From Streptomyces hydrogenans (GTDB lineage: Bacteria; Actinomycetota; Actinomycetes; Streptomycetales; Streptomycetaceae), in assembly GCF_014656075.1 (NCBI RefSeq), contig NZ_BNBS01000018.1, forward strand, positions 1 to 64,000: 64,000 bases of DNA, read 5' to 3'. Below, in pieces: positions 37,887 to 48,149 of the stretch; positions within the stretch are counted from its first letter, which is position 1, and every line of letters starts with the position of its first letter. Made by a program: the position numbers and the translations under genes. The notes beneath the pieces were generated by a model. The model searched no databases. It was given only the letters and a program-made list of their open reading frames with translations, and was not told the origin of the DNA.

Positions 37887-37937
37887 AATAGTGGTCCGGA
37901 GAGAAGACGGCGGGGAGGCGTCTGAGAGGATCACCGC

Positions 37938-39062
37938 ATGGCCGCATCCCCGAGCACCGCCCGGGCCATCAACGACCGGCTCGCCCTGCGCCTGCTCCAG
38001 GACGAGGGCCCGTTGACGGCAGCCCAGCTCAAGACCCTCACCGGGCTCTCCCGGCCCACCGTCGCCGACCTCGTCGACCGGCTCAGCGGCTCGGGCCTCG
38101 TGCACGTCGTCGGCGAGGCCGGCGCCGAGCGCCGCGGCCCCAACGCCAAGCTGTACGGACTGGTCGCCGACCGCGCCCACCTGGCCGCCCTCGACGTCCG
38201 CACCCGCTCGGTCGCCGTCACCGTCACCGACCTCCTCGGCACCCCGCTCGCCGAGGCCACCGCCCCGGTCGGCGAGGACGCCGGCACCGGCCCCGCCGTC
38301 GAGAAGGCCGTCGCCCTCCTGGAGCGCACCGCGAAGGATGCCGGCGTCGAGCGGCTCCACTCCGTCGCCGTCGGCGCCCCCGGCCTCATCGACCCGGAGA
38401 CCGGCGAGCTCCGCGACACCACCGGGCTGCCCGCCTGGCACCGCCGGCTCGTCGCCGTCCTCCAGGAACGGCTCCCGGCCCAGGTGCTCGTGGAGAACGA
38501 GACCAACCTCGCCGCCGTCGCCGAGCTGCGCGAGGGCGCGGCCGTGGGCCGCGAGGACTTCGTCCTCCTCTGGCTCGGCCTGGGCATCGGCGCCGCCGTC
38601 GTCCTCGGCGGCCGGCTGCGCCGCGGAGCCTCCGGCGGCGCCGGCGAGATCGGCTTCCTGCCGGTCCCCGGCACCTCGGGCCTGCCCTCGGCCACCGGCT
38701 GCGACGGCGGCTTCCACGAGTTGGTGAGCACGGTCGCCGTCGAGGCGCTCGCCGCCGCGCACGGCCTCGACCCGGCCCGCGCCCTCACCTCCGGACACGG
38801 TCCCTTCCTCGACGCCCTCGCCCGCCGGCTCGCGGTCGGCGCGGCGGCCGTCGCCGCCGTCCTCGACCCCGGCTGCGTGGTCCTCGCGGGCGAGACCGGC
38901 CACCAGGGCGGTCCGGAGCTGCGGGCCCGCGCCCAGGCCGAGCTCGCCGCGCTCTCCCCGCAGCGCACCGAGGTCCGCGCCACCACCCTGGGCGACGCGG
39001 CGGTCCTGCGCGGCGCGCTGCTGCGGGCCCGGGACGCGGCGCAGGACGCGCTCTTCCCGTAA
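37938..39062 (+). CDS. ROK-family transcriptional regulator
   Basis: This 374-residue protein has an N-terminal winged helix-turn-helix (about 12-65, 'GPLTAAQLKTLTGLSRPTVADLVDRL') and a C-terminal ROK sugar-kinase-like domain. The ROK domain has 'VGAPGLIDPETGEL', 'VENETNLAAVAEL' and 'LGLGIGAAVVLGG'. The zinc-binding Cys cluster of ROK kinases (CxCGxxGCxE) is reduced to one Cys in 'ATGCDGGFHE', so kinase activity is unlikely. A sugar ligand probably releases it from the TATCAGG operator next to the MFS gene. Confidence 0.9.
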   Translation: MAASPSTARAINDRLALRLLQDEGPLTAAQLKTLTGLSRPTVADLVDRLSGSGLVHVVGEAGAERRGPNAKLYGLVADRAHLAALDVRTRSVAVTVTDLLGTPLAEATAPVGEDAGTGPAVEKAVALLERTAKDAGVERLHSVAVGAPGLIDPETGELRDTTGLPAWHRRLVAVLQERLPAQVLVENETNLAAVAELREGAAVGREDFVLLWLGLGIGAAVVLGGRLRRGASGGAGEIGFLPVPGTSGLPSATGCDGGFHELVSTVAVEALAAAHGLDPARALTSGHGPFLDALARRLAVGAAAVAAVLDPGCVVLAGETGHQGGPELRARAQAELAALSPQRTEVRATTLGDAAVLRGALLRARDAAQDALFP

Positions 39063-39222
39063 GGGCCCCGGCCGGGGCGGACGCGACCGCCCCGCGCCCC
39101 GAGAAGCGCCCCGGAACGCGGCCGCGCCGCGCCCCGGACAGGGGGGCGCGGCCCGGAGCGTGCGGCCCGGCGGCGGCCAAGGGCCGTGAGACCGCCGCCG
39201 GGGGTCTTGCGGAGGGGCTGCG

Positions 39223-41595
39223 TCAGCAGGCGCCGAGGTCCTGCCAGACGCCCCAGTCACCGGTGGTGCCGGGCGCCTCGTTCTGGGTCCACCACTTGGC
39301 CTTGTACTTGCGGCCGTTGTGGGAGACCTCGTTGCCCGCGTTGTAGACCTGGCCGGCCACGTACGCCGGGACCGTGCCACAGCCGGCGGGCGGCGTGGTC
39401 GGAGGCGTGGTGGGCGGGGTGGTCGGCGGGGTCGTCGGAGGCGTGGTGGGCGGGGTGGTCGGCGGCGTGGTGCCCGTGCCGGGCTCCACGGTCGTCGTGC
39501 CGCGCGCCAGGTCGCCGGCGAGGGCGTACGTGGTGCCGTTGATGTTCACCGTCCAGTTGGAGGGGGTGGACACCGGCAGGTAGTAGTTGAAGGACAGCTC
39601 GACGGTCGCGCCCGGGGCCAGGGTCTGCCAGGCCGGGAGCTTCAGCGAGACCCGGTGGAAGTCGCCCTTCAGGCCGCCCACGTTGGAGCCCGTGTGGTCG
39701 CTGCTGATGACCTTGGTGCCGAAGCCGGACTGGTCGGAGGCGTTGGCCGGGGCCGAGGTGCCGTAGTCGAACTGGAACTCCGTGCCGCCGGGCAGCGTGG
39801 TGTTCGTCCGGTTGGTGATCTTCACCTTGGGCGTGATCGGGTAGTTCGAGTCGCCCAGCTTGAACTCGGTGAAGGCGGTCTCGATGTTCACGGCCTGGGC
39901 CGGCAGCGCCTTGTTCGACTTCTTGGCGCCGTAGGGGGTGGCGGCCTTGAACTTGTCGTACATCAGCGAGGTGAGCGTGGAGCCCATCTCGTACTGGCCC
40001 TTGGCGGCGTTCCAGGCGTAGTCGCCCGCCATCTCCCAGACCATGGTGCCGCCGATGCCGCGGTCGACCACGTAGTCGGCCTTGGCGGCCACGGACTGCT
40101 CGTCCTCGGTGGAGAGGAAGACCTTCTTCTCGGCGTTCCACAGCCACGGCGCGACCAGGGTCGAGTCGTACTTGCGGGCGTAGGTGCCGGTCAGGGTGGT
40201 GTTGGCGGGGAAGCCGTACTGCGTGACGTAGTCGCCGACGATCCCCTTCTCCAGGTTCTTGGCGTGCCACATCGGGTTGGAGCCGGCCGGCGACTCCTTG
40301 CCCGCGGTGTCCTTGTCGTGCCACAGGTTGTCGATGCCGACGGCACCGTCACCGCACTTGGTCAGACCGGCGCCGGCCGGGCAGGTGGCCGCGGTGGCCT
40401 TGCCCCACAGGCCGTCGGTGCCGCCCTGCACGTTCTTGTGGCCGCGGGTGTAGTACGGCAGGCCGATGTTGATGCGGCCGGCCGGCATGGAGCCGCGGAA
40501 GTAGTGGTAGGCCCAGTCGGTGTTGAGGTAACCGATGTTGCCGTACTGCGAGGAGCCGTAGACGTTGGCGGCGGCGAGCTCGCCGTCCTTGCCGTCGTCG
40601 AAGAGCGAGGCGTTCGGGCCGACGTACTCGTTCCAGGCGCCGTGCAGGTCGTACGACATGATGTTGACGTAGTCCAGGTACTTCTGGACCTGGAAGGTCT
40701 CCATGCCGCGCAGCAGGTAGCCGGAGGACGGGGCGGCGACGGTCAGCATGTAGTGCTTGCCGTCGGCGGCGCCGGCCGTGTCCAGCTTCTCGCGCAGGGA
40801 CTTCATGAGGGCCGCGTAGCCCTGGACCAGGCCGGCGCGGCGCGCGTTGGCGAAGGTCCAGTCGAGCGGGTTGCCCGCGTCCTTCATGGTGGTCGGGTAC
40901 TCGTAGTCGATGTCGACGCCGTTGAAGCCGTACTTCCGGATGAAGTCGACCGCCGAGGTGGCGAAGGTGTCGATGCCGGCCTGGTTGACCGAGCCGTCGG
41001 CGTTGGTGGCCATCGAGTAGAAGCCGCCGGAGTTCACCCGGTCGCCGTTGTCGGCGAAGTAGCCGCCGGTCTCGGCCCAGCCGCCGACCGAGATCAGCGT
41101 CTTCACGCTCGGGTGCTGCTTCTTGAACTTGTTCAGCAGGTTGAAGTGGCCCTTGTACGGGAGGGCCGGGTCCATCTCGGCGCCCGCCACACCGGGCCAG
41201 GTCATGCCGGTGGCGGCGTTGTCCGGGCCGTCCGTGCCGACCGAGAGCTTGTTGTCGCCGCCGATGTGGCCGAAGGCGTAGTTGATGTGGGTGATCTTCT
41301 CCCACGGGATGTCCTTGGCGAGGTACGCGGGCTCGCCGTTCTTTCCGGTGCGCCAGCCCGTGAAGTAGCCGATGACGCGGCGCTGGTGGTCGGCGCCCAT
41401 CTTCTCGCGGCCCTCGGTGTCGTAGACCGAGCAGTAGGGGACGTCGACGCCGGGCGTCTTGTACAGGCCGTCGGGGCGACAGCTCTCGTTGTCGGCGGCG
41501 TAGGAGACGCCTCCGGCGAGCGAGCTGAGCAGCAGGCCGGCGACGGCGGCACCGGACGCGAGCAGCGACGCTCTCTTGGTCGTGGGGGACAGCAC
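39223..41595 (-). CDS. Secreted GH18 chitinase with C-terminal chitin-binding domain
   Basis: This 790-residue secreted enzyme has a signal peptide (about 1-32), then a GH18 barrel (about 70-590) with catalytic 'GVDIDYEYP' near 226-234 and '[12 protein letters not shown]'. A beta-sandwich module follows ('[24 protein letters not shown]', cellulose/chitin-binding-like), then a linker of TTPP repeats, then a CBM5/12 domain ending in '[14 protein letters not shown]'. It cleaves chitin for growth. GTG 41595 has AAGGAGG 8 nt upstream and gives a normal signal peptide; upstream in-frame codons do not. Controlled by the direct-repeat promoter at 41706-41747. Confidence 0.93.
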   Translation of the reverse strand: MLSPTTKRASLLASGAAVAGLLLSSLAGGVSYAADNESCRPDGLYKTPGVDVPYCSVYDTEGREKMGADHQRRVIGYFTGWRTGKNGEPAYLAKDIPWEKITHINYAFGHIGGDNKLSVGTDGPDNAATGMTWPGVAGAEMDPALPYKGHFNLLNKFKKQHPSVKTLISVGGWAETGGYFADNGDRVNSGGFYSMATNADGSVNQAGIDTFATSAVDFIRKYGFNGVDIDYEYPTTMKDAGNPLDWTFANARRAGLVQGYAALMKSLREKLDTAGAADGKHYMLTVAAPSSGYLLRGMETFQVQKYLDYVNIMSYDLHGAWNEYVGPNASLFDDGKDGELAAANVYGSSQYGNIGYLNTDWAYHYFRGSMPAGRINIGLPYYTRGHKNVQGGTDGLWGKATAATCPAGAGLTKCGDGAVGIDNLWHDKDTAGKESPAGSNPMWHAKNLEKGIVGDYVTQYGFPANTTLTGTYARKYDSTLVAPWLWNAEKKVFLSTEDEQSVAAKADYVVDRGIGGTMVWEMAGDYAWNAAKGQYEMGSTLTSLMYDKFKAATPYGAKKSNKALPAQAVNIETAFTEFKLGDSNYPITPKVKITNRTNTTLPGGTEFQFDYGTSAPANASDQSGFGTKVISSDHTGSNVGGLKGDFHRVSLKLPAWQTLAPGATVELSFNYYLPVSTPSNWTVNINGTTYALAGDLARGTTTVEPGTGTTPPTTPPTTPPTTPPTTPPTTPPTTPPAGCGTVPAYVAGQVYNAGNEVSHNGRKYKAKWWTQNEAPGTTGDWGVWQDLGAC

Positions 41596-41705
41596 GATCT
41601 GGTCCTCCTTGGGGAGGTAAAGAAACACGCAACGAACAAGGGGGTGGTACGTGTTGGGCCCGTGGTGTGCGCACACCGCCGGGCCGTTCCTCGGAGGTGA
41701 CACGG

Positions 41706-41747
41706 ACATTAAGAGGACTAGACCAGTGCGTCAATAGGTCTGGACCA
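41706..41747 (-). promoter_or_regulatory. Chitinase promoter with 12-bp direct repeat
   Basis: On the minus strand, TGGTCCAGACCT (41747-41736) and TGGTCTAGTCCT (41725-41714) form the direct repeat known from Streptomyces chitinase promoters, where it mediates chitin induction and glucose repression. TTGACG (41734-41729) is the -35 between the repeats, and TAATGT (41711-41706) the -10, with a 17-bp spacer. Confidence 0.88.
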
Positions 41748-41803
41748 ACGGAAGATTCCGTGGGACCGTGTGAGTCATCGCACAGGGAGCGTGTGCATGC
41801 CCA

Positions 41804-41833
41804 TTGACAGGGCGTGGCACACTGGCCCTGTAT
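41804..41833 (+). promoter_or_regulatory. Probable promoter of the riboflavin operon
   Basis: TTGACA (41804-41809) and CTGTAT (41828-41833) with an 18-bp spacer lie just upstream of the FMN riboswitch. The -35 is consensus; the -10 is weak. Confidence 0.55.
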
Positions 41834-41842
41834 CAGCAGCAG

Positions 41843-41968
41843 CGCACTCCGGGGTCGGTGTAATTCCGAACCGGCGGTATAGTCCGCGACCCGTCCGCAA
41901 GCCAGCGGCCGGTTGACCAGGTGAGATTCCTGGACCGACGGTGAAAGTCCGGATGGGAGGCAGTGCGC
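41843..41968 (+). ncRNA. FMN riboswitch (RFN element)
   Basis: Conserved blocks of the FMN aptamer are visible: 'CCGAACCGGCGGTATAGTCC' near 41866-41885, 'GGTGAGATTCCTGGACCGACGG' near 41920 (core GTGAGATTC), and 'GTGAAAGTCCGGATGGGAG' at 41941-41959. Stem P1 pairs GCGCACT (41843-41849) with AGTGCGC (41962-41968). FMN binding shuts down the downstream rib genes. About 180 nt separate it from the ribD start. Confidence 0.95.
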
Positions 41969-42145
41969 GGCGGGCGACCCCCGACAGGGGTGTGCCGGCC
42001 GTACGTCCGCTGGTGGCCGCGTTTCGCGTCGGCGCACCCGTGGACCTCCGGCCGTACCGGCATACCCCCTGCGCGGCGGCGTACCCGCTCTTCTGTCGTC
42101 ATCGACAGGCCCCGGAGTCCGTGCCCGAAGAGGCAGGAGGACCCG

Positions 42146-43222
42146 GTGGACCGGCAGGCCGACATCACCGCCATGCGACGCGCCGTGGAGCTCGCCGCCC
42201 GCGGACTCGGCGCCACCAGCCCCAACCCCGTCGTCGGCTGCGTCGTCACCGACGCCTCCGGCCACGTCGTCGGCGAGGGCTGGCACCAGCGCGCCGGAGG
42301 CCCCCACGCCGAGGTGCACGCCCTGCGCGCGGCCGGCGTCCTGGCCCGCGGCGGCACCGCCTTCGTCACCCTCGAACCCTGCAACCACACGGGCCGCACC
42401 GGCCCCTGCGCCCAGGCCCTGATCGAGGCCGGGATCAGCCGCGTCGTCTACGCCGTCGCCGACCCGAACCCGCAGGCCACGGGCGGCGCGGACACCCTCC
42501 GCGCGGCCGGGATCGAGGTCGGGCAGGGCCTCCTGGAGGACGAGGCCGAGGCCGGGAACCTCGCCTGGCTCACCTCCGTCCGCACCGGCCGCCCCTTCGT
42601 CCGCTGGAAGTACGCCGCCACCCTCGACGGCCGGATCGCCGCCGCCGACGGCACCTCCCGCTGGATCAGCTCCGCCGACTCCCGCGCCGACGTCCACCGG
42701 CTGCGCGCCGAGGCCGACGCCGTCGTCGTCGGCTCCGGCACCGCCCGCGCCGACGACCCCCACCTGGCCGTCCGCGGCGTCGAGGGGGCCGTCCAGCCGC
42801 TCCGGGTCGTCGTCGACACCGAGGCGAGCGCCGTGAAGCCCGGCGCCCGCGTCCTCGACGACGCCGCCCCCACCCTGATCGCCGTCGCCGAGGACGCGGA
42901 CACCGCGCTCCCCGACGTCGTACGGCTCCCCAGGGCCGCGGCCGGCGGCCTCTCCGTCCCCGCCCTCCTGGACGCCCTCCACGCGCGCGGCGTCCGCTCC
43001 GTCCTCCTCGAAGGCGGCCCCACCCTCGCGGCCGCCTTCCTCGCCGCGGGCGCCGTCGACCAGGTCGTCGGCTACCTCGCCCCGGTCCTCCTCGGCGCGG
43101 GCCCGAACGCCCTCGCCGACGCCGGAATCACCACCCTCACCGACGCGTTGCGCCTCCACGTCACCGACACCGCCCGCGTCGGCACCGACCTCCGCATCAC
43201 CGCCACCATCCAGGGAGCCTGA
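42146..43222 (+). CDS. ribD: Bifunctional riboflavin deaminase/reductase
   Basis: This 358-residue enzyme catalyses the second and third steps of riboflavin synthesis. The N-terminal deaminase has zinc motifs 'HAEVHAL' and 'PCNHTGRTGPCAQAL'; the C-terminal reductase has 'KYAATLDGRIAAADGTSRWISS' and 'LLEGGPTLAAAFL'. GTG 42146 is chosen because GGAGG ends 5 nt before it; an ATG at 42173 is possible but lacks such a site. First gene of the rib operon. Confidence 0.93.
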   Translation: MDRQADITAMRRAVELAARGLGATSPNPVVGCVVTDASGHVVGEGWHQRAGGPHAEVHALRAAGVLARGGTAFVTLEPCNHTGRTGPCAQALIEAGISRVVYAVADPNPQATGGADTLRAAGIEVGQGLLEDEAEAGNLAWLTSVRTGRPFVRWKYAATLDGRIAAADGTSRWISSADSRADVHRLRAEADAVVVGSGTARADDPHLAVRGVEGAVQPLRVVVDTEASAVKPGARVLDDAAPTLIAVAEDADTALPDVVRLPRAAAGGLSVPALLDALHARGVRSVLLEGGPTLAAAFLAAGAVDQVVGYLAPVLLGAGPNALADAGITTLTDALRLHVTDTARVGTDLRITATIQGA

Positions 43223-43224
43223 CC

Positions 43225-43833
43225 GTGTTCACCGGAATCGTCGAAGAGCTGGGCGAGGTCGTCGCCGTCGAGCAGCTGCCGGACGCCTCGCGCTTCCGCC
43301 TCCGCGGCCCCCTGGTCACCGAGGGCGCTCGCCACGGCGACTCGATCGCCGTCAACGGCGTCTGCCTGACCGTGGTCGAGACCGCCGACGGCGAGTTCAC
43401 CGCCGACGTCATGGCCGAGACCCTCAAGCGCTCCTCCCTCGGCGCCCTGGAGCCCGGCTCCCGGGTCAACCTGGAGCGCCCCATGGCCGTCGGCGGCCGC
43501 CTCGGCGGCCACATCGTCCAGGGCCACGTGGACGGCACCGGCACCGTCCTGGAGCGGACCCCCTCCGAGCACTGGGAACTCGTCAGGGTCGGCCTGCCCG
43601 CCCACCTCTCCCGGTACGTCGTCGAGAAGGGCTCCATCACCGTCGACGGCGTCAGCCTCACCGTGGTCGAGGTCGGCGACGACTGGTTCACCATCAGCCT
43701 CATCCCCACCACGCTCGCCCTGACCACGCTGGGGCACAAGCAGCCCGGCGCCCCGGTCAACCTCGAAGTGGACGTCATCGCCAAGTACGTCGAGCGGCTG
43801 CTCGGCACGGACGGACAGGAGAACGTCAAGTGA
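43225..43833 (+). CDS. ribE: Riboflavin synthase alpha subunit
   Basis: This 202-residue enzyme of two tandem lumazine-binding barrels begins '[12 protein letters not shown]'. Repeat motifs are '[13 protein letters not shown]' (about 44-56) and '[13 protein letters not shown]' (about 138-150). It dismutates 6,7-dimethyl-8-ribityllumazine to riboflavin. GTG 43225 is 2 nt after the ribD stop and its end overlaps ribM (GTGA). Confidence 0.94.
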   Translation: MFTGIVEELGEVVAVEQLPDASRFRLRGPLVTEGARHGDSIAVNGVCLTVVETADGEFTADVMAETLKRSSLGALEPGSRVNLERPMAVGGRLGGHIVQGHVDGTGTVLERTPSEHWELVRVGLPAHLSRYVVEKGSITVDGVSLTVVEVGDDWFTISLIPTTLALTTLGHKQPGAPVNLEVDVIAKYVERLLGTDGQENVK

Positions 43834-44465
43834 ACTGGCTCAACTCCGAGGCGTTCACCCTCTTCGGCCAGCACATCATCTGGTCGGACATGATCGGCAA
43901 CACCATCGGCCTGATAGCCCTGGCCCTCGGCTGGCGCCGCTCCATCCTCACCTGGCCCGCCCAGCTCCTCTCCGGCCTGATCCTGGTCGGCGCCTACGCC
44001 TCCGCGGACCTCGCCGGCGGCGTCGGCAAGCAGCTCCTCGTCATCGGCGTCGCCGCCTGGGGCTGGTGGCAGTGGAACCGTGGCCGGCAGCAGGCCCAGG
44101 ACGGCTCCATCGCCGTCCGCTTCGCCACCTGGAAGGAGCGCGGCCTCCTCGCGGGCGGCGCCGTCCTCGGCACCCTCGCCGTCGGCGGACTCTTCACCCT
44201 CTTCCCGTCGCTCTCCTGGAGCCCGTGGGCCGACGCGTACATCTTCGTCGGCACCCTCGTCGCGATGGTCGCCCAGGCCCGCGGCCTGGTCGAGTTCTGG
44301 TTCGCCTGGCTCCTCGTCGACCTCGTCGGCGTCCCGCTCGCCTTCAGCAGCGGCCTCGGCTTCTCCGGCCTCGTCTACGTCGTCTACTTCGCCCTCGTCC
44401 TGTGGGGCATGCGCGACTGGTGGCTCCGGTCCCGCACCCCCGCCCTGGAAGGAGCCCCCGCATGA
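43830..44465 (+). CDS. ribM: RibM-type riboflavin transporter (PnuC family)
   Basis: This 211-residue membrane protein has seven helices and the PnuC landmarks '[21 protein letters not shown]', 'WGWWQWNRG' and '[16 protein letters not shown]'. PnuC proteins in rib operons (RibM of Streptomyces davawensis and Corynebacterium) carry riboflavin and its analogue roseoflavin by facilitated diffusion. It overlaps ribE and ribBA by four bases each, so it is made with the pathway enzymes. Confidence 0.88.
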   Translation: MNWLNSEAFTLFGQHIIWSDMIGNTIGLIALALGWRRSILTWPAQLLSGLILVGAYASADLAGGVGKQLLVIGVAAWGWWQWNRGRQQAQDGSIAVRFATWKERGLLAGGAVLGTLAVGGLFTLFPSLSWSPWADAYIFVGTLVAMVAQARGLVEFWFAWLLVDLVGVPLAFSSGLGFSGLVYVVYFALVLWGMRDWWLRSRTPALEGAPA

Positions 44466-45742
44466 GCAGCGCCCCGTCCGCCTGGGACACCGAGGACCTC
44501 GCCCTCGACCCCGTCGAGCAGGCGATCCGCGACATCGCCGCCGGCCGCCCCGTGGTCGTCGTCGACGACGAGGACCGCGAGAACGAGGGCGACCTCGTCA
44601 TCGCCGCCGAGAAGGCCACCCCCGAGGTCGTCGCCTTCATGATGAGCGAGTGCCGCGGCCTGATCTGCGCCCCCATGGAGCACGAGGAGCTGGAGCGCCT
44701 CCACCTCCCGCAGATGGTCGAGCACAACACCGAGTCCATGCGGACCGCCTTCACCGTGTCCGTGGACGCGAGCTTGGAGCACGGCGTCACGACCGGCATC
44801 TCCGCCGCCGACCGCGCCACCACGCTCCGGATGCTCGCGAGCGGCCGGCACGAGCCCTCCGACTTCGTCCGCCCCGGCCACATCTTCCCGCTGCGGGCCC
44901 GGGAGGGCGGCGTCCTCGCCCGTCCCGGCCACACCGAGGCCGCCGTCGACCTGGCCCGCCTCGCGGGACTGCGGCCGGCCGGCGCGATCGTCGAGATCGC
45001 GGGCGAGGACGGCGTGATGCTCCGCCTCCCCGAACTCGTCCCCTTCGCCCGCAAGCACGGCCTGACGATCATCTCCATCGAGGACCTGATCGCCTACCGG
45101 CGCTCCGCCGAGCCGACCGTCCGCCGCGAGGCCGAGGTCCACCTCCCCACCGCCCACGGCGACTTCACCGCCTACGGCTACCGCTCCACCGTCGACGGCG
45201 TCGAGCACGTCGCCCTCGTGCACGGTGAGATCGGCGACGGCGAGGACGTCCTCGTCCGGGTCCACTCCGAGTGCCTCACCGGCGACATCTTCCACTCGCT
45301 GCGCTGCGACTGCGGGCCCCAGCTCCAGGCGTCCATGGACCGCGTCCAGCAGGCCGGCCGCGGCGTCGTCGTCTACCTCCGCGGCCACGAGGGGCGCGGC
45401 ATCGGCCTGCTGTCCAAGCTGCGCGCGTACGAGCTCCAGGAGCGCGGCCGCGACACCCTCGACGCCAACCTGGAGCTCGGCCTGCCCGCCGACGCCCGCG
45501 ACTACGCGGCCGGCGCGCGGATCCTGGCCGACCTCGGCGTCCGCAGCCTGCGCCTGATGACCAACAACCCCGACAAGATCGACGCCCTCACCCGCCACGG
45601 CCTCGCCGTCGAGGGCCGCGAGCCGATGCCCGTGTCGGCCGGCGAGCACAACCTCCGCTACCTGCGCACCAAGCGGGACCGGATGGGCCACGACCTGCCC
45701 TGGCTGGACGGCTCCCCGGCCTCCACCTGCGGCAACCAGTAA
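44462..45742 (+). CDS. ribBA: Bifunctional DHBP synthase / GTP cyclohydrolase II
   Basis: This 426-residue fusion has DHBP synthase motifs at the N-terminus ('[16 protein letters not shown]' near 36-51, '[13 protein letters not shown]' near 158). The GTP cyclohydrolase II half has zinc ligands in '[18 protein letters not shown]' near 270-287 and '[12 protein letters not shown]' near 306. It supplies both precursors of the pathway from ribulose-5-phosphate and GTP. ATG 44462 overlaps the ribM stop. Confidence 0.95.
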   Translation: MSSAPSAWDTEDLALDPVEQAIRDIAAGRPVVVVDDEDRENEGDLVIAAEKATPEVVAFMMSECRGLICAPMEHEELERLHLPQMVEHNTESMRTAFTVSVDASLEHGVTTGISAADRATTLRMLASGRHEPSDFVRPGHIFPLRAREGGVLARPGHTEAAVDLARLAGLRPAGAIVEIAGEDGVMLRLPELVPFARKHGLTIISIEDLIAYRRSAEPTVRREAEVHLPTAHGDFTAYGYRSTVDGVEHVALVHGEIGDGEDVLVRVHSECLTGDIFHSLRCDCGPQLQASMDRVQQAGRGVVVYLRGHEGRGIGLLSKLRAYELQERGRDTLDANLELGLPADARDYAAGARILADLGVRSLRLMTNNPDKIDALTRHGLAVEGREPMPVSAGEHNLRYLRTKRDRMGHDLPWLDGSPASTCGNQ

Positions 45743-45773
45743 GCACGTACGTACGAAACCGGCTAGGAGAGAC

Positions 45774-46271
45774 ATGAGCGGCAAGGGCGCACCCGTCCTC
45801 AGCGTGAAGAACTGCGGCGACCTCCGGGTCGCGGTCATCGCGGCGCAGTGGCACGAGAAGATCATGGACGGTCTCGTGGACGGCGCCCTGCGCGCCCTCG
45901 GCGAGCTGGGCATCGACGAGCCGACGCTGCTGCGCGTCCCCGGCAGCTTCGAACTGCCCGTCGTGGCCAAGGTGCTCGCGGAGCGCGGCTACGACGCGAT
46001 CGTCGCCCTCGGCGTGGTCATCCGCGGCGGCACCCCCCACTTCGAGTACGTGTGCCAGGGGGTCACCCAGGGCCTGGTCCAGGTCTCCATCGACACCGGC
46101 GTGCCCGTCGGCTTCGGCGTACTGACCTGCGACAACGAGGAGCAGGCGCTGGACCGCGCCGGCCTGGAGGGATCGAACGAGGATAAGGGGCACGAAGCGG
46201 TCACCGCCGCCGTCGCCACCGCCACCATCCTCCGCACGGTCAGCGAGCCCTGGCGCAAGTCCACGGAGTGA
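45774..46271 (+). CDS. ribH: 6,7-dimethyl-8-ribityllumazine synthase
   Basis: This 165-residue enzyme joins the pyrimidine and DHBP moieties. Motifs are '[20 protein letters not shown]', '[15 protein letters not shown]' and '[17 protein letters not shown]' with the catalytic His. Thirty-one nt after ribBA, with AGGAGAG before the ATG. Last gene of the rib operon; hisE starts 46 nt later. Confidence 0.95.
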   Translation: MSGKGAPVLSVKNCGDLRVAVIAAQWHEKIMDGLVDGALRALGELGIDEPTLLRVPGSFELPVVAKVLAERGYDAIVALGVVIRGGTPHFEYVCQGVTQGLVQVSIDTGVPVGFGVLTCDNEEQALDRAGLEGSNEDKGHEAVTAAVATATILRTVSEPWRKSTE

Positions 46272-46317
46272 ACCCCGGGGACGGAGCCCCCCGACGAAGC
46301 CGTACCCTAAGGACATC

Positions 46318-46590
46318 ATGGCGAACAAAACCTTCGAAGAGCTCTTCGTCGAGCTCCAGCTCAAGGCCGCCAACGGCGACCCCAGCACCTCCCGCACCGC
46401 CGAGCTGGTCGGCAAGGGCGTCCATGCCATCGGCAAGAAGGTCGTCGAGGAGGCCGCCGAGGTCTGGATGGCCGCCGAGTACGAGGGCAAGGAAGCGGCC
46501 GCCGAGGAGATCTCGCAGCTGCTGTACCACGTCCAGGTGATGATGGTCGCGCGCGGGATCTCGCTCGACGACGTCTACGCCCACCTCTGA
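46318..46590 (+). CDS. hisE: Phosphoribosyl-ATP pyrophosphatase
   Basis: This 90-residue MazG-like helical enzyme carries out the second step of histidine synthesis. Metal-binding motif '[31 protein letters not shown]' near 41-71 has the E-E-x-x-E and later E/D ligands. Length is normal for free-standing HisE. It is followed by hisG after 51 nt. Confidence 0.94.
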   Translation: MANKTFEELFVELQLKAANGDPSTSRTAELVGKGVHAIGKKVVEEAAEVWMAAEYEGKEAAAEEISQLLYHVQVMMVARGISLDDVYAHL

Positions 46591-46641
46591 GCACCCACCC
46601 CACCGTTCTCCCACCACTCCCAGCCGAAGGAAGCTCACCCC

Positions 46642-47490
46642 ATGCTGCGCATCGCCGTCCCGAACAAGGGTTCCCTCTCCGGACCTGCGTCGGCCATGCT
46701 CCATGAGGCCGGCTACCGCCAGCGCAAGGAGTCCAAGGAACTGGTGGTCATCGACCCCGACAACGAGGTCGAGTTCTTCTACCTGCGGCCGAAGGACATC
46801 GCCATCTACGTGGCGTCCGGGAAGCTGGACATCGGCATCACCGGCCGGGACCTGCTCCTCGACTCCGGCGCCAGCGCCGAGGAGATCCTGGCGCTGAACT
46901 TCGGCCGCTCCACCTTCCGCTACGCCACCCGCCCGGGCACCGCCAAGGGCCCGGAGGACTTCGGCGGGATGACGATCGCCACCTCCTACGAGGGCATCGT
47001 CGCCAAGCACCTCGCGGACCAGGGGATCGACGCCTCCGTCGTGCACCTCGACGGCGCCGTCGAGACCGCGATCCAGCTGGGCGTCGCCCAGATCATCGCC
47101 GACGTCGTCGAGACCGGCACCAGCCTGCGCAACGCCGGCCTGGAGGTCATCGGCGAGCCGATCCTCAAGTCCGAGGCGATCGTGATCCGCCGCCACGGCG
47201 CCGAGACCGACCACCCGCAGGTCCAGCAGTTCCTGCGCCGCCTCCAGGGCGTCCTCGTCGCCCGCAGCTACGTGATGATGGACTACGACTGCCGCGCCGA
47301 GCACCTGGAGCAGGCCGTCGCCCTCACCCCGGGCCTGGAGTCGCCGACCGTCTCCCCGCTGCACAACGAGGGCTGGGTCGCCGTCCGCGCGATGGTCCCC
47401 GCCAAGGACGCGCAGCGGATCATGGACGACCTGTACGAGCTGGGCGCCCGCGCGATCCTCACCACCGCGATCCACGCCTGCCGTCTCTGA
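46642..47490 (+). CDS. hisG: ATP phosphoribosyltransferase (long form)
   Basis: This 282-residue enzyme is the first and feedback-inhibited step of histidine synthesis. It has 'IAVPNKGSLSGPASAMLHEAGY' at the N-terminus, 'LDIGITGRDLLLDSGA', the PRPP motif 'VVETGTSLRNAGLEVI', and a C-terminal ACT-like regulatory domain of about 75 residues, as in the mycobacterial long HisG. AAGGAAG precedes the ATG. Confidence 0.95.
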   Translation: MLRIAVPNKGSLSGPASAMLHEAGYRQRKESKELVVIDPDNEVEFFYLRPKDIAIYVASGKLDIGITGRDLLLDSGASAEEILALNFGRSTFRYATRPGTAKGPEDFGGMTIATSYEGIVAKHLADQGIDASVVHLDGAVETAIQLGVAQIIADVVETGTSLRNAGLEVIGEPILKSEAIVIRRHGAETDHPQVQQFLRRLQGVLVARSYVMMDYDCRAEHLEQAVALTPGLESPTVSPLHNEGWVAVRAMVPAKDAQRIMDDLYELGARAILTTAIHACRL

Positions 47491-47526
47491 ACCCTGCCGC
47501 ACCACTCCTGGCACCGAGGAACCCCG

Positions 47527-47979
47527 ATGTCCGAGTCGCTCACGCCCGCCCTCCCGGTCACCTTCCGGCCGGGCCGCACCCGCGCCGTCCTGCTGACCGT
47601 GGGCGTCGTCATGTTCGCGGCGATCACCGCGGTGGCGCTGATGCTGGAGCGGCTCGGACCGGGGGAGCGGGCCAGCTTCGTCTTCACCGCCGCGCTCTTC
47701 CTCGCCGTCCTGGTGCTGCTGAGCCGCCCGAAGGTCGTCGCCGACAGCGAGGGCGTCACGGTCGTCAACATCACCCGCACCCGGCGCCTCGCCTGGGCGG
47801 AGATCCTCCGCGTCAACCTGCGTCCCGGCGACCCGTGGGTCTTCCTCGACCTCAGCGACGGCACCAGCCTGCCGGCCCTCGGCATCCAGCCGGGCATCGC
47901 CAAGGAGTCCGCCATCAGGGACGCCCGCGCCCTGCGGGCCCTCGCGGACAGCCGCGGCACCGGGTCCGAGACGGCCTGA
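47527..47979 (+). CDS. PH-domain membrane protein
   Basis: This 150-residue protein has two membrane helices (about 20-65) followed by a bacterial PH-like domain ('VVADSEGVTVVNITRTRRLAWAEILRVNLRPGDPWVFLDLSDGTSLPALGIQ'). The type is common in actinobacteria next to hisG. Function unknown. It lies 36 nt after hisG. Confidence 0.82.
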   Translation: MSESLTPALPVTFRPGRTRAVLLTVGVVMFAAITAVALMLERLGPGERASFVFTAALFLAVLVLLSRPKVVADSEGVTVVNITRTRRLAWAEILRVNLRPGDPWVFLDLSDGTSLPALGIQPGIAKESAIRDARALRALADSRGTGSETA

Positions 47980-48091
47980 ACCCCGACGCGGGCCAGGGGC
48001 CGGCCCCCGGGCCGAGGACCGGGAGAAGCCCGGCCCGTCCCCCATCCGGGGCGTCCCCCCTGCCGTACGGGGCCCCCGCGTGACTACTCTT

Positions 48092-48149
48092 GAGGCGGTG
48101 GTGCCGAGCGCACCACCGCCTCGCGCGTGCAGGGCCGCCGCCGGCGGCC
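48092..48149 (+). promoter_or_regulatory. Structured leader upstream of the CNNM/CBS gene pair
   Basis: A perfect 13-bp hairpin (48092-48104 with 48110-48122, loop CGAGC) is followed by a 7-bp palindromic hairpin (48133-48139 with 48143-48149). A third small one lies around GGACGGATCGTCC near 48193. TACTCT just before the first hairpin could be a -10. The 268-bp gap between the PH gene and 48248 therefore encodes a folded leader or an internal terminator followed by a new start. Confidence 0.5.
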
